This document shows, piece by piece, positions 9,054 to 18,818 of a stretch of 64,000 nt of DNA. The DNA is from GCA-2720975 sp964469565 (GTDB lineage: Bacteria > Planctomycetota > UBA1135 > GCA-002686595). A program made the position numbers and the translations under genes. The stretch lies in NCBI GenBank assembly GCA_964469565.1, contig CAYXZD010000010.1, forward strand, positions 62,001 through 126,000. The letters run 5' to 3'. A model generated the notes under the pieces. The model saw only the letters and a list, made by a program, of their open reading frames with translations. It ran no database searches and was not told where the DNA came from. Every line of letters starts with the position of its first letter. Positions within the stretch are counted from its first letter, which is position 1.

Positions 9054-12000
9054 TTATTGAAGCAAGACTCTCACCCGGCGCGCCGTGGTCACATTGCCAT
9101 CCACATCACGCACCGTGTACCCAAGCTCATCGGACTCTGCGTTGCGTGGCAGAGGCCTTGAGTCCAGCAGGGTATAGCGCACCACGCCCGTCACAGCATC
9201 CACCTCGACCACACCATAGGCCGGACTAGAGGTCACTGTCACGCTCGCAGGATCGATCTCAACGGGTCCCGCGACATCGTTGGAAAGGACGTGCACCATG
9301 CCGGTGCGCTTGTCTTCCAGATCCAAGACATCGTCATAACCCACCGGGCCAAGGCCACCGAGTTCCACGGGCAAGTTCACATCGGCAGCGATGTTGATCT
9401 TGCTCATGTCGGTGCGATCCTTGAATACCAGGCGCGTGATGCGCGAGGCCTGATAACGCAGGGTCCTTCGGGAGTCTGAACCAATGGCCAGCACACCGTT
9501 TTCTTCCAAGGTCACCTGAATGACCTCGCTTGCGTTCTCCGGATCGAAGGTCAGCGTATAACCCGACTGGTCATTTCCACCCTGATCCGAACTGAACTCG
9601 ACCCAAGGCGTGTTTTCCCACGGCTCGCCCGCCAGGAGCATTCCCAAGGTGCTGGCATCGGTTAGGTGCACTCGTTTAGCCACCACATTACCTGCTACCA
9701 CAATCTTGGAGAGACGCACCTCAGCATCTGGCGCAAGGAGAGAACCTGGCAATTCCGTGCCCCCGACCTCAATGTCACGCGCCTCATAGAAATTCAACAA
9801 GATCGAGTGCGGGTCAACGCCAGTGATCTGCACACCAAACGCGGTCTTATCGATCACACCACCGTTGATATTGAGCAAAGCAAAGGCACCCGGAGGGGTC
9901 TGAAGGCGCACTTGCAGGGCCTGCCGCAAGAGTCGCTGGTTCACCGAGAAGACGTTGAGGTCGGGATCAGAGCCCATCAATGTCAGTACATTGTTCGCGT
10001 ACTGAACGGCTCCCGTTGCAGGCACGAGCCCCCAAGCAAGGGCGCGGTTGACCAAGTCATTGTTGGCGTGGGCAAAGTCAACAACATCACCCTGGCGCAC
10101 GCTCTCTTCGGCATCGAGGAACAGCACGGTGTTATCCACACTGGCCCCACCCGAATAGACTGACCCGCCGTGGTGGAAGATGCCTTGGTTGGCAAATAGG
10201 CGTCCGCCACTCACAGCCACATCTTGGCTGGAATCAAGTCCCGAGTCTTGAGCGATCTGGAACATCGACATCTTCAACTTGCGGCCCGCAGCCAGTCGGC
10301 CATCGGTCGAAGCCCGCAACAAGTCCACGGACTCTAGGCCAAACAAGTCGAAGTCCGAGGCGCTCCCTAGGGGCACCTTGACTTCCACGGTAGAACCATC
10401 AAACACAGTGAACGGGCTACCTGCACCGTACCAGCCGCGATCGTCCACATAGGCGAGGACCCCATCAAACCCACCAAAGAACTGGTGGGGTTTGTACTCA
10501 ATATGCCCAAGGGCGGTGTTGAGGTCGGCTTGCTCCCCTTCGAGAACCATGAAATCGTCATCGATACCGTCCCCCAAGAGGAACGTCACACCACTCGCCG
10601 AAGGCACCGAAAGGGTGCCGTGTTCAGCGCGCAGTCCAATCTCCATGACCATCGCCATGCCCTCAACGCCGTCACCCACCCGGGTGTCCACGTCATCCAT
10701 GCCGCTGCCATACAAGACGTAGGGGCCCATGGCGTAGGTCCCGCCTGAGGCAAGCACCCAACCGCTGCTGAGGCCGATGACGGGCACATCATTCACGGGC
10801 GTCGTCGTCAGGGTGACGGCTTGAGAAGCACTCGTATCCACCCCACCGTTAGCCGTGCCGCCGTCATCCATGATCGCCACGTCCAGGTTGGCAATGCCGT
10901 GCTCGTCAGGAGCCATGGTGTAGGTCAAGTCACCGGTCAGCGCATCGATGGCCGGAAGCACACTGAAGAGCGCCGGGTTATCGTTGGCAATCAAGAAGGT
11001 CAGGGACTGGCCCGCCTCGTTGGCAGGTCCCGCACTCATACTGGTGGCCCAACCGCTGTAAAGCTGAGGACCCGCATCTTCGGCAATGGTCAAGTCGGGA
11101 CCCGCGGTGAAGCTGGGTACGTCGTTGACAGACGTGACCGTGATCAGCGCCGTTTGAGGGTCGCTCGTGTCATCACCACCGTTAGCCGTGCCACCGTCAT
11201 CGGTCACAAAGACCGTCAAGGTCGCCATACCGTTGGCATCAGTGGTCGCCTGATAAGTCAGATCGCCGCTCACGCCGTCTACCGCAGGAGCCTGACTAAA
11301 CAGAGCCGGGTTGTCGGTCGTCACCGTGAAGGTGAGCGACTGACTCGACTCGTCGGCGGGACCGGCACTCATGCCCGTGGCCCAGCCGGACACCGTTTGC
11401 AGTCCAGCATCTTCGAGGATTAGCTCATCAGCGCCAGCCGTGAAGCTGGGCTCATCGTTGACCGCCGTAACCGTGACCACGCCCAACTGTGAGTTGCTCG
11501 TGTCATCGCCACCATTGGCCGTGCCACCATCATCAGAGAGGATGACAACAAAGTTTGCCGAACCGTTGGCATTTGGAGCCGCCTGGTAGGTCAAGTCACC
11601 GCTCGTCGGATCCACACTGGGGATCTGGCTGAACATGGACAGGTCAGGTCCGGTTACTGAGAACGTGAGTGTCTGTCCAGCCTCGTCAGCAGGGCCAGCA
11701 CTGATCGCAGTAGCCCAGTTCGCCACGGTCTGGAGACCATCATCTTCGAGGCTTACATGGGAGCCACCTGCCGTGAAGCTGGGCTCGTCGTTGACTGGAG
11801 TAACCGTGATGGTCACCGTCTGGGGATCTGATGTGTCGTCACCACCGTTGGCCGTGCCACCATCATCGGTGAGCACGATCGAAAGGGTCGCCATGCCATT
11901 GGCATCGGGAGTCGCCTCGTAGGACAGGTTTCCAAGCGAGTCCAGGCTCGGCTGCTGGGTGAACAGGGCCGCGTTGTCCGTCGTCACAGTGAAGGCAAGC

Positions 12001-15000
12001 GATTGGCTCGACTCGTCGGCGGGACCGGCACTGATTCCGCTGGCCCAGGCCTGAGCCAATTGCGGACCCGCATCTTCCAAGGAAGTCAGGCTTGTACCCG
12101 TCGAAAAGCTAGGCTCGTCATTGACCGCAGTCACCGTGACTACGCCCAACTGTGAGTTGCTCGTGTCATCGCCACCATTGGCCGTGCCACCATCATCAGA
12201 GAGGATGACAACAAAGTTTGCCGAACCGTTGGCATTTGGAGCCGCCTGGTAGGTCAAGTCACCGCTCGTCGGATCCACACTGGGGATCTGGCTGAACATG
12301 GACAGGTCAGGTCCGGTTACTGAGAACGTGAGTGTCTGTCCAGCCTCGTCAGCAGGGCCAGCACTGATCGCAGTAGCCCAGTTCGCCACGGTCTGGAGAC
12401 CATCATCTTCGAGGCTTACATGGGAGCCACCTGCCGTGAAGCTGGGCTCGTCGTTGACTGGAGTAACCGTGATGGTCACCGTCTGGGGATCGGATGTGTC
12501 ATCACCACCGTTGGCCGTGCCACCATCATCAGAGAGGACGATCGAAAGGGTCGCTATGCCATTGGCATCGGGAGCCGCCTCGTAGGACAGGTTCCCAAGC
12601 GAGTCCATGCTCGGCTGCTGGGTGAATAGGGCCGGATTATCGGTCGTCACTCCAAAGGTGAGCGACTGGCCCGACTCATCGGCGGGACCGGCACTGATTC
12701 CGCTGGCCCAGGCCTGAGCCAATTGAGGCCCGGCATCTTCCAAGGAAGACAGGTTGGTTCCCACCGTGAAGCTCGGCTCATCGTTGACCGCCTTCACCGT
12801 GACTCCGCCCAACTGCGCGTTGCTCGTATCATTGCCACCGTTGGCCGTGCCACCATCATCAGAGAGGGTGAACCACAAGATGGCCGAACCGTTTGCGTCA
12901 GGCGCCGGCTGATAGGTCAAGTCTCCACTCACCGGGTCCACGCTGGGGATCTGGCTGAATACGGTTAGGTCGGGTCCCGTCACCGAAAACGTCAGGGCCT
13001 GCCCAGCTTCATCAGCTGGACCTGCACTAATCTTCGTCGCCCAACCAGGAACAATCTGCAGCCCCGCGTCTTCTAGGCATACTTGACCAACACCCGCCAA
13101 GAAGCTGGGCACGTCATTGACCGGGGTAACCGAGATGGTCGCCGTCTGGGGATCGGATGTGTCGTCGCCACCGTTGGCCGTGCCACCATCATCAGAGAGG
13201 ACGATCGAAAGGGTCGCTATGCCATTGGCATCGGGAGCCGCCTCGTAGGACAGGTTCCCAAGCGAGTCCATGCTCGGCTGCTGGGTGAATAGGGCCGGAT
13301 TATCGGTCGTCACTCCAAAGGTGAGCGACTGGCCCGACTCATCGGCGGGACCGGCACTGATTCCGCTGGCCCAGGCCTGAGCCAATTGAGGCCCGGCATC
13401 TTCCAAGGAAGACAGGTTGGTTCCCACCGTGAAGCTCGGCTCATCATTCACCGCACCAATGGTCAGCACCCGACTCGTGGGAGCCGCAGTCATTGAACCC
13501 GCCACAAGCCGCGTGTGGATCGTGGAGAGGCCGTTCACATCCGGGGCTAGGGTAAAGGTCAAATCACCGGTTGCTGCGTCAATGTTGGGGCCGGCGCTGA
13601 AGACTGCAGGATCAGGAACGAGCACTTCAAAGGACTCGCTCCCGGTGTTGGGGCTCATGCCGGTCGCCCAGCCGGGAACGACTTGCGGGCCACCATCTTC
13701 AAAGACTGTAAGGTCTGCTCCCAACCCAAATGAGGGTCTAGGGGTACCACCGACGACAGTATGGACAGCACCTATTGATTTCGTGCCTCCGCTCTGCCGC
13801 TGCAAATATGCGCCCACAAGGTATTCTGATTCCGGGCCTCCGGCGAGTGACGCCGTCCCGGCCACGGCATTGCCATAATATGAACGGTATTCCCCATAGG
13901 TGGTATTGAGTACGGAGCCATCCGCCCCTGAAAACACCCAGACACTGCCAGCCTTGATTGCTGCTGTGTCATCATCGGGATCCCCTACGACAAGATCAGC
14001 AATACCGTCGCCGTTCTGATCCCCCACGGCTCCTACGCTTGCCCCAAAATAGCTTAGGGGTGCAGTTCCATGGGTCGCCACCAGAATCGTCGCTCCATCG
14101 GCCCCAGAAACCACTCGGGCATAGCCACCAAAACTGCCATGGTTCCCAGGTGCGCCAACAACGAAGTCCTCGATGCCGTCACCATTGAGATCGCCGCCCA
14201 GTCCCACAACTCCCCCCAAACCGAATCGATCAATAGTCGCTGTGCCGTGAACTGTATAGAGAACTGAACCGTCTTTTCCTGAGAACGCTCGCACGCTCCC
14301 AGCGACTGGCCCATTGTCGTCATCGCCGGGTGAAGCCACGGCAAGGTCGGGGTAACTGTCCCCATTGACATCGCCGATGGCTCCCATCCGTTCACCGAGG
14401 CCATCCCACTTGTCGTCACCTTCGAATTGATAGAGAATCGACCCATCCTGCCCGGAATAGACCCTAGCAAGCCCAACAGCCACACCACCGGAATCGCCCA
14501 ATCGTTCCCCACCACCAAAATCAAAATACCCATCCTTGTTGACATCCCCCACCAAGCATAGCCCTTCGCCAAGGTGCCCGTTCTTGACTTGACCATGAAC
14601 CTGGGCGATTAAGCTTCCATCAGCACCCGAGTAGGCACTGATTGTTCCAGAGTTCGAGTACCCAACATCAGCGTCCGATGCCCCGACGATGTAGTCGGGT
14701 ACCCCATCATTGTTGATGTCCCCACCACCCGCCACGGCCTCACCAAAGCGATCACCTCCATTCACACCCGAGTGGGTCCGAATCACCAATCCGCTCGCAC
14801 CTGACACAACTCGGACCAATCCAGTCGAACTCTCCTGAGGAACGCCAACCGCATAATCGGCCCACCCATCGGAATCGACATCGCCAATGGAACAGACCGA
14901 GTAGCCATATAGTCCTAAGTCGCTCGAGCCCATATTAGTGGCCCACTTGTCCCCACCATAATCAGGACTTGAATCAAATGAATAGGCCGCGCCAGTGTTG

Positions 15001-16154
15001 CTCCCCTGAGTATCGTCAAAGAGAACGCCAGCTACGGCGGTGCCGTCAATCAGGTCCACAGTTCGCCCTAGTTGGTCATAGGGGGCCAAATCAGACGAGA
15101 TGTAGGACTGGTCGAGTGCGCCGCTGAAAGCGTCTGCCCGATACAAGACACCGGCGCCGGCCGCGTAGGTCGAATCGCTTTTTGCCCCTACAATCGCTGT
15201 GTAGCCATCCAAACCGATGGAAGTCCCGAACAGGTCTCCTACTTGCCCAAGGGGGTTAGCGGTTTTGTGCAACAAACGGCCCGTGGGAAGGTCGAATACA
15301 TAGGCCGATCCAGTTCCCGAGCCATTCCAATCGTCACCATAATGACCCACAGCAATCAGATTGCCTGAGATCGCCACCGAGCTGCCAAAGCTGCGGGCTG
15401 TCGAGGAAACGAGCGACGGCAGTAATTTGTGCACCAGAGCTCCCGTCGAGAGGTCATAGACATAGACCGCTCCTGCGTCATAGTGGACTTCGTTATCCCA
15501 AGGGGCTCCAATCACAGCGATGTTGCCTTCGAGGTCCAAGGCATCGCCGAACAGCTGATTATCAATCGGGTCTGGGGGGACGATCTTCATGAGCTGCGAC
15601 CCGGTTGCAGGATCGAAAACATAGACCGCACCCGATGCGATGCCGGGGGTCGCGTCCCCGTCTGAACTGACGAGTGCATACATATCATTCAGCGCCACGG
15701 CTTGGCCGAAGTCATCACCGTTGGCCAAGTCAGCAGGTTGCAAGACGGCAACCTCTGCTTGGGTGCTGGTGTCGAACAGATAAGCTGCCCCACCGTCATT
15801 GACGGGAACAGACCTTGACGCCGCACCTACAAGCACCCTCGATCCATGCACATCCACTGCTTCGCCGAAGTAGTCGCCATTCAAACCGTTGCTCGCCGTG
15901 AGGATGCCCTGCTGGGAACCCGTGGCTTGGTCAAACAAATAGGCGGCCCCAACCCAATCCCCTCCCGGCGTGTGCCAGATACTCGACCCCACCACGATCG
16001 TGGTGCCGTCCATCGCAACGTCATCACCAAACTGCATCTTGGCCGCTGCATCAGAGGCGAGCAGTTTCTGCCTCTCGAATTGCTGTCCCTGACTCTCGCC
16101 GGCCGATGCAAGCACTAAAAGGACGAACAAACATGGATGAATACGGAAAAACAT
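9054..16154 (-). CDS. Giant secreted FG-GAP / Ig-like repeat / choice-of-anchor A surface protein
   Basis: The protein has 2,366 residues, starting at ATG 16154 with a signal peptide (MFFRIHPCLFVLLVLASAG) and AGGG about nine bases upstream. Residues 25-405 hold FG-GAP-type repeats (FGDDVAMDG...GAAYLFD). Residues 405-805 hold a second FG-GAP set with calcium-binding-like GDVDSDGWADY motifs. About 805-1800 is nine Ig/cadherin-like modules of about 110 residues, each with a LEDAG start, SDDGGTANGGDDTS and a PVNDEPSF end. About 1800-1940 is another cadherin-like region. About 1940-2190 resembles the choice-of-anchor A domain (PGSLLAPDAEV, GNVVAKRVHL). The last 110 residues form a VLSNDVAG-type Ig-like domain. 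It is probably a large extracellular adhesin. No sorting signal such as LPXTG or PEP-CTERM is visible at the C terminus. Confidence 0.92.
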   Translation of the reverse strand: MFFRIHPCLFVLLVLASAGESQGQQFERQKLLASDAAAKMQFGDDVAMDGTTIVVGSSIWHTPGGDWVGAAYLFDQATGSQQGILTASNGLNGDYFGEAVDVHGSRVLVGAASRSVPVNDGGAAYLFDTSTQAEVAVLQPADLANGDDFGQAVALNDMYALVSSDGDATPGIASGAVYVFDPATGSQLMKIVPPDPIDNQLFGDALDLEGNIAVIGAPWDNEVHYDAGAVYVYDLSTGALVHKLLPSLVSSTARSFGSSVAISGNLIAVGHYGDDWNGSGTGSAYVFDLPTGRLLHKTANPLGQVGDLFGTSIGLDGYTAIVGAKSDSTYAAGAGVLYRADAFSGALDQSYISSDLAPYDQLGRTVDLIDGTAVAGVLFDDTQGSNTGAAYSFDSSPDYGGDKWATNMGSSDLGLYGYSVCSIGDVDSDGWADYAVGVPQESSTGLVRVVSGASGLVIRTHSGVNGGDRFGEAVAGGGDINNDGVPDYIVGASDADVGYSNSGTISAYSGADGSLIAQVHGQVKNGHLGEGLCLVGDVNKDGYFDFGGGERLGDSGGVAVGLARVYSGQDGSILYQFEGDDKWDGLGERMGAIGDVNGDSYPDLAVASPGDDDNGPVAGSVRAFSGKDGSVLYTVHGTATIDRFGLGGVVGLGGDLNGDGIEDFVVGAPGNHGSFGGYARVVSGADGATILVATHGTAPLSYFGASVGAVGDQNGDGIADLVVGDPDDDTAAIKAGSVWVFSGADGSVLNTTYGEYRSYYGNAVAGTASLAGGPESEYLVGAYLQRQSGGTKSIGAVHTVVGGTPRPSFGLGADLTVFEDGGPQVVPGWATGMSPNTGSESFEVLVPDPAVFSAGPNIDAATGDLTFTLAPDVNGLSTIHTRLVAGSMTAAPTSRVLTIGAVNDEPSFTVGTNLSSLEDAGPQLAQAWASGISAGPADESGQSLTFGVTTDNPALFTQQPSMDSLGNLSYEAAPDANGIATLSIVLSDDGGTANGGDDTSDPQTATISVTPVNDVPSFLAGVGQVCLEDAGLQIVPGWATKISAGPADEAGQALTFSVTGPDLTVFSQIPSVDPVSGDLTYQPAPDANGSAILWFTLSDDGGTANGGNDTSNAQLGGVTVKAVNDEPSFTVGTNLSSLEDAGPQLAQAWASGISAGPADESGQSLTFGVTTDNPALFTQQPSMDSLGNLSYEAAPDANGIATLSIVLSDDGGTANGGDDTSDPQTVTITVTPVNDEPSFTAGGSHVSLEDDGLQTVANWATAISAGPADEAGQTLTFSVTGPDLSMFSQIPSVDPTSGDLTYQAAPNANGSANFVVILSDDGGTANGGDDTSNSQLGVVTVTAVNDEPSFSTGTSLTSLEDAGPQLAQAWASGISAGPADESSQSLAFTVTTDNAALFTQQPSLDSLGNLSYEATPDANGMATLSIVLTDDGGTANGGDDTSDPQTVTITVTPVNDEPSFTAGGSHVSLEDDGLQTVANWATAISAGPADEAGQTLTFSVTGPDLSMFSQIPSVDPTSGDLTYQAAPNANGSANFVVILSDDGGTANGGDDTSNSQLGVVTVTAVNDEPSFTAGADELILEDAGLQTVSGWATGMSAGPADESSQSLTFTVTTDNPALFSQAPAVDGVSGDLTYQATTDANGMATLTVFVTDDGGTANGGDDTSDPQTALITVTSVNDVPSFTAGPDLTIAEDAGPQLYSGWATSMSAGPANEAGQSLTFLIANDNPALFSVLPAIDALTGDLTYTMAPDEHGIANLDVAIMDDGGTANGGVDTSASQAVTLTTTPVNDVPVIGLSSGWVLASGGTYAMGPYVLYGSGMDDVDTRVGDGVEGMAMVMEIGLRAEHGTLSVPSASGVTFLLGDGIDDDFMVLEGEQADLNTALGHIEYKPHQFFGGFDGVLAYVDDRGWYGAGSPFTVFDGSTVEVKVPLGSASDFDLFGLESVDLLRASTDGRLAAGRKLKMSMFQIAQDSGLDSSQDVAVSGGRLFANQGIFHHGGSVYSGGASVDNTVLFLDAEESVRQGDVVDFAHANNDLVNRALAWGLVPATGAVQYANNVLTLMGSDPDLNVFSVNQRLLRQALQVRLQTPPGAFALLNINGGVIDKTAFGVQITGVDPHSILLNFYEARDIEVGGTELPGSLLAPDAEVRLSKIVVAGNVVAKRVHLTDASTLGMLLAGEPWENTPWVEFSSDQGGNDQSGYTLTFDPENASEVIQVTLEENGVLAIGSDSRRTLRYQASRITRLVFKDRTDMSKINIAADVNLPVELGGLGPVGYDDVLDLEDKRTGMVHVLSNDVAGPVEIDPASVTVTSSPAYGVVEVDAVTGVVRYTLLDSRPLPRNAESDELGYTVRDVDGNVTTARRVRVLLQ
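11460..13446 (-). repeat. Near-identical 663-bp higher-order repeats inside the adhesin gene
   Basis: The coding DNA repeats with a 663-base period, which equals two Ig-like modules. Bases 11481-11829 read identical, base for base as far as I compared, to 12144-12492. Bases about 12511-12783 are identical to about 13174-13446. Between these blocks the copies differ by only scattered changes. This is recent duplication or gene conversion, since the flanking modules are more divergent. Confidence 0.9.
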
Positions 16155-16663
16155 AGGAAGACCCTTATGTGTCAATGGACCTGAATAGCGAGCAAAAGCC
16201 AGCGTTGGAGGGATTCGTGGTATGAGCCTACGGAGATGTACCCAATCCCGCCACTGCGGATGACCCTGGGCGCCTAGGGTGGCTCTCACCCCGTCTCGGA
16301 GACGATTGAGCCCAGCGTCTCCCCAACTGCAATGCCAGCAGTCGTTTAGGGAAATCCAGTGACGGCTATTCTCGCCGCTCTTTCCTAGCTGGCACCTTAG
16401 AACGGAGCCGCTGTCCTCTCAGAATGGAACATCTTGCCCGTCTTTGGATCAGGTGCTCAGCCGACCGTGATGGACACAGGCTCAATCCAGTCCTCCCCCC
16501 TATACAGCCTGAGGTTCTCCAGCGTGCCCAAACACGACTAGCGACAAGCCAGGGAAACGTGATGCCAATCGCAGTGAGGCCAATCGCAGTGAGGCCAATC
16601 GCAGTGAGGCCAATCGCAGTGAGGCCGGTCGCAGTGAGGTCGGTCGCAGTGAGGACAGTCGAG
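16155..16663. other. 509-base gap between adhesin and small membrane protein genes
   Basis: This holds the leader and presumed promoter of the minus-strand adhesin on its left side and a 15-bp tandem repeat on its right side. Short open frames in it have no protein-like features. No clear promoter elements or RNA gene were recognised. Confidence 0.45.
16565..16661. repeat. Six and a half tandem 15-bp repeats
   Basis: CCAATCGCAGTGAGG is repeated four times exactly (16565-16624), followed by two variant copies with CCGGTCG and TCGGTCG starts (to 16654) and a fragment to 16661. The array ends two bases before the stop codon of the minus-strand gene at 16664-17053, so it is transcribed right after that gene. 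Confidence 0.93.
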
Positions 16664-17053
16664 TCAGATCGGCTCAGCTGCCAGAATCATCCAAACCCCA
16701 GTCACGGCCGTAATGACCGTCAACCCAATCACCGCATAGGCCACCCGACCGTGAGTATGACGTGAGAGGGACCCGCGGATCACCTTGATTCCCGTGAACA
16801 CCGGCAGGAGATAAGCCAGTACAGCGGCCTTTGCGAAGAACAGGTGCACGCCGTAGATCGTCTCCGCTCCGCTGAAGTCATATTCCTTTCCAAGGCGCTC
16901 GGCGTAATAGATCGTAATCCCCAAGGAGATCACAGTCGCTACGACTAGGGTCAAGTGCTTGGCCCTCTTGGAGGCCTTGCCCGTCATCACAACGAGAGCC
17001 AAGAGAATCAGGGTGACGGCCAGGAATACTAGAAAGCCAACTGTCGCGGTCAT
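16664..17053 (-). CDS. Four-helix membrane protein, DUF420/b-type-cytochrome-like
   Basis: The protein has 129 residues with four predicted membrane helices (about 4-23, 33-50, 68-87, 101-123). Histidines sit near helix starts (AKHLTL, VHLFFAK, RHTHGRVAY). The segment HGRVAYAVIGL...TGVWMI recalls small heme-associated membrane families such as DUF420, but the match is weak. It is likely an inner-membrane protein of unknown role. Downstream gpsA lies on the same strand but upstream in transcription, with a 63-base gap, so cotranscription with plsY-gpsA is possible. Confidence 0.65.
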   Translation of the reverse strand: MTATVGFLVFLAVTLILLALVVMTGKASKRAKHLTLVVATVISLGITIYYAERLGKEYDFSGAETIYGVHLFFAKAAVLAYLLPVFTGIKVIRGSLSRHTHGRVAYAVIGLTVITAVTGVWMILAAEPI

Positions 17054-17116
17054 GGGACTCAGTGTTGGGGACGGTTAGGGGGGAGGAAGGAATCGAGGGA
17101 GGATTGGAAGGAGGGT

Positions 17117-18151
17117 CTAGGAGGCAGGGCCCGCAAGGCCATCCATCTCTGCAGCGGGCTCGCGGGACATGAGGTCTTCAACCACCTCACGGGGGGCTTT
17201 GCCCTCGAAGAGCACTGCGTGGACCTGCTCGGCAATCGGCATGGGAATGGCCCCTAGGGCACTCTCAGGCCCAAAAAGGGCCTTAGTTGTCCAAACTCCC
17301 TCTGCCACCATGTCCATCTCTTCGAGGATCTGCTCAAGGGTCTGCCCCCGGCCGAGCCGCTCCCCCACGCCGCGGTTGCGGGAGTGCTTAGAGGTGCAAG
17401 TGGTGATGAGATCACCGATGCCAGCCAACCCAAAGAAAGTACTCGCTTGGGCACCGCGCGACTGGCCAAAACGGGCCATTTCTACGATACCCCGGGTCAT
17501 CAATGCACTTTTGGCATTGTCGCCCAACTCGAGGCCATCACACATGCCAGCGGCGAGTGCGATGACATTCTTGAGCGCGCCCGCGAGCTCCGCCCCATAG
17601 GCATCTGAGTGGGTATAAACGCGAAACGTGGAGCAAGAGAATGCCTCTTGAACTATGCCCGCATGGCCCGGGTTTTCACAACCCACCACTAACGATGCCG
17701 GCAGGCCCCGGGCCACTTCTTCCGCGTGGCTCGGACCGGTCAGGACCCCGATCGACCGTTCGCCAAGCACCTGGCTCAGAATCTGCCCGGGAGTCTGAAA
17801 CGTCTCGATCTCCAATCCCTTACTCGCCGTCACTAACGGAAGATCACCCGGTAGGGCATCCTCAAAACGAGCCGCGACGGATCGAATGTACTGGGTCGGA
17901 ACCACACTCACGGCCATCTGGGCACCCTGGGCGGCCCGGAAGGGGTCGGCATCCACGCTGAGGGTGTCAGGGAAGGGCACGCCTGGAAGGAAACGCTCAT
18001 TACAGCGCGCCCCTTGGATTTGCTCGGCCTGTTCAGGGAACGCACTCCACAGCACCGTCTCAATCCCATTCTTCGCAAGGACTAATGCCAGAGTAGTCCC
18101 CCAGCTGCCATCGCCGATGACGAGGGCCTTTTCGATGCGGGGAGAACTCAT
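17117..18151 (-). CDS. gpsA: NAD(P)-dependent glycerol-3-phosphate dehydrogenase
   Basis: The protein has 344 residues. It makes sn-glycerol 3-phosphate from dihydroxyacetone phosphate for membrane lipid synthesis in the cytoplasm. The Rossmann nucleotide site is near the N terminus (VIGDGSWGTTLALVLAKNG; the usual GAGSWG has Asp in place of Ala). The substrate region includes SKGLE, LTGPSHAEEVARG and the catalytic-lysine motif AGALKNVIALAAGM. ELGDNAKSALMTRG and GLAGIGDLITTC follow in family order, and length is normal. The start overlaps the plsY stop by four bases (ATGA), so the two are translationally coupled steps of phosphatidic acid synthesis. Confidence 0.97.
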   Translation of the reverse strand: MSSPRIEKALVIGDGSWGTTLALVLAKNGIETVLWSAFPEQAEQIQGARCNERFLPGVPFPDTLSVDADPFRAAQGAQMAVSVVPTQYIRSVAARFEDALPGDLPLVTASKGLEIETFQTPGQILSQVLGERSIGVLTGPSHAEEVARGLPASLVVGCENPGHAGIVQEAFSCSTFRVYTHSDAYGAELAGALKNVIALAAGMCDGLELGDNAKSALMTRGIVEMARFGQSRGAQASTFFGLAGIGDLITTCTSKHSRNRGVGERLGRGQTLEQILEEMDMVAEGVWTTKALFGPESALGAIPMPIAEQVHAVLFEGKAPREVVEDLMSREPAAEMDGLAGPAS

Positions 18152-18816
18152 GCTTGTGCCTCTTTGGGCTTGTCTCCCGCCCGGGGTTCGCTGCCGTTGA
18201 GCATACGTCCAATATTAGCCCGATGGCGCACAACCACAAGGAGGGCCAAGGCCACACATCCGCCCACAAACGCATGGTCTTTTGGATGCCGCAGCCATGC
18301 CATCACAGGAAACGCAACGCCCATGAGAATCGAGGCCAGGCCCACGAATCGTGTAAGTTTCAAAGTGAGCACCCAGACCAGCCCCGCTCCCAACAGTACC
18401 CACGGATCGAGGGCGATAATCCCTCCACAGGCAGTGGCCACGCCCTTTCCGCCTTTGAACCCCAAGTACAGGGGAAAGCAGTGGCCCAAGACAGCCGCTG
18501 CGGCACAAAGCACGCTCGGTAAGGATCCCGTTTGACCCCATGCCTCGGGGGGCGCCAGCAACACGACCGGCGCAAATCCCTTGGCACAGTCCAATAGAAA
18601 CGCCACCAACCCAAGGGGCTTACCCAGCACACGCATCGCATTGGTGGCACCGATGTTGCCACTTCCCACTTGGCGCAGATCCACGCCCTTGATCCAACGC
18701 GCCATCACCAAGCCGAATGGAATCGCTCCCAACAAGTAGCTCAACCCAATAGCTACACTGAGCGGAAGACCGTCAGGTTCCAGGATGAAGGCAGTGGACA
18801 GAGTCGGAGACAGCAT
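18148..18816 (-). CDS. plsY: Glycerol-3-phosphate acyltransferase PlsY
   Basis: The protein has 222 residues and is an integral membrane enzyme. It transfers an acyl group from acyl-phosphate to glycerol 3-phosphate, the first acylation of bacterial phospholipid synthesis. The three signature loops are present: GSGNIGATNAMR (about 50-61), LGFKGGKGVAT (about 117-127) and RHRANIGRMLNG (about 197-208). Hydrophobic helices lie between them. It would be coupled to a PlsX elsewhere, which is not in this window. It is first in the plsY-gpsA pair and starts almost back to back with the divergent HyuA-like gene. Confidence 0.97.
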   Translation of the reverse strand: MLSPTLSTAFILEPDGLPLSVAIGLSYLLGAIPFGLVMARWIKGVDLRQVGSGNIGATNAMRVLGKPLGLVAFLLDCAKGFAPVVLLAPPEAWGQTGSLPSVLCAAAAVLGHCFPLYLGFKGGKGVATACGGIIALDPWVLLGAGLVWVLTLKLTRFVGLASILMGVAFPVMAWLRHPKDHAFVGGCVALALLVVVRHRANIGRMLNGSEPRAGDKPKEAQA

Positions 18817-18818
18817 TG

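Noticed and set aside
11460..13446. CRISPR array
   Set aside because: The repeats are 663-bp coding modules, not short direct repeats with unique spacers.
10821..13878. Open frames on the plus strand across the adhesin repeats
   Set aside because: They are mirror frames of the repeated Ig-like coding sequence, repeat with the same period and lack protein-like features.
16565..16661. CRISPR or iteron origin
   Set aside because: The 15-bp units are directly tandem without spacers, and no replication or cas genes are nearby.
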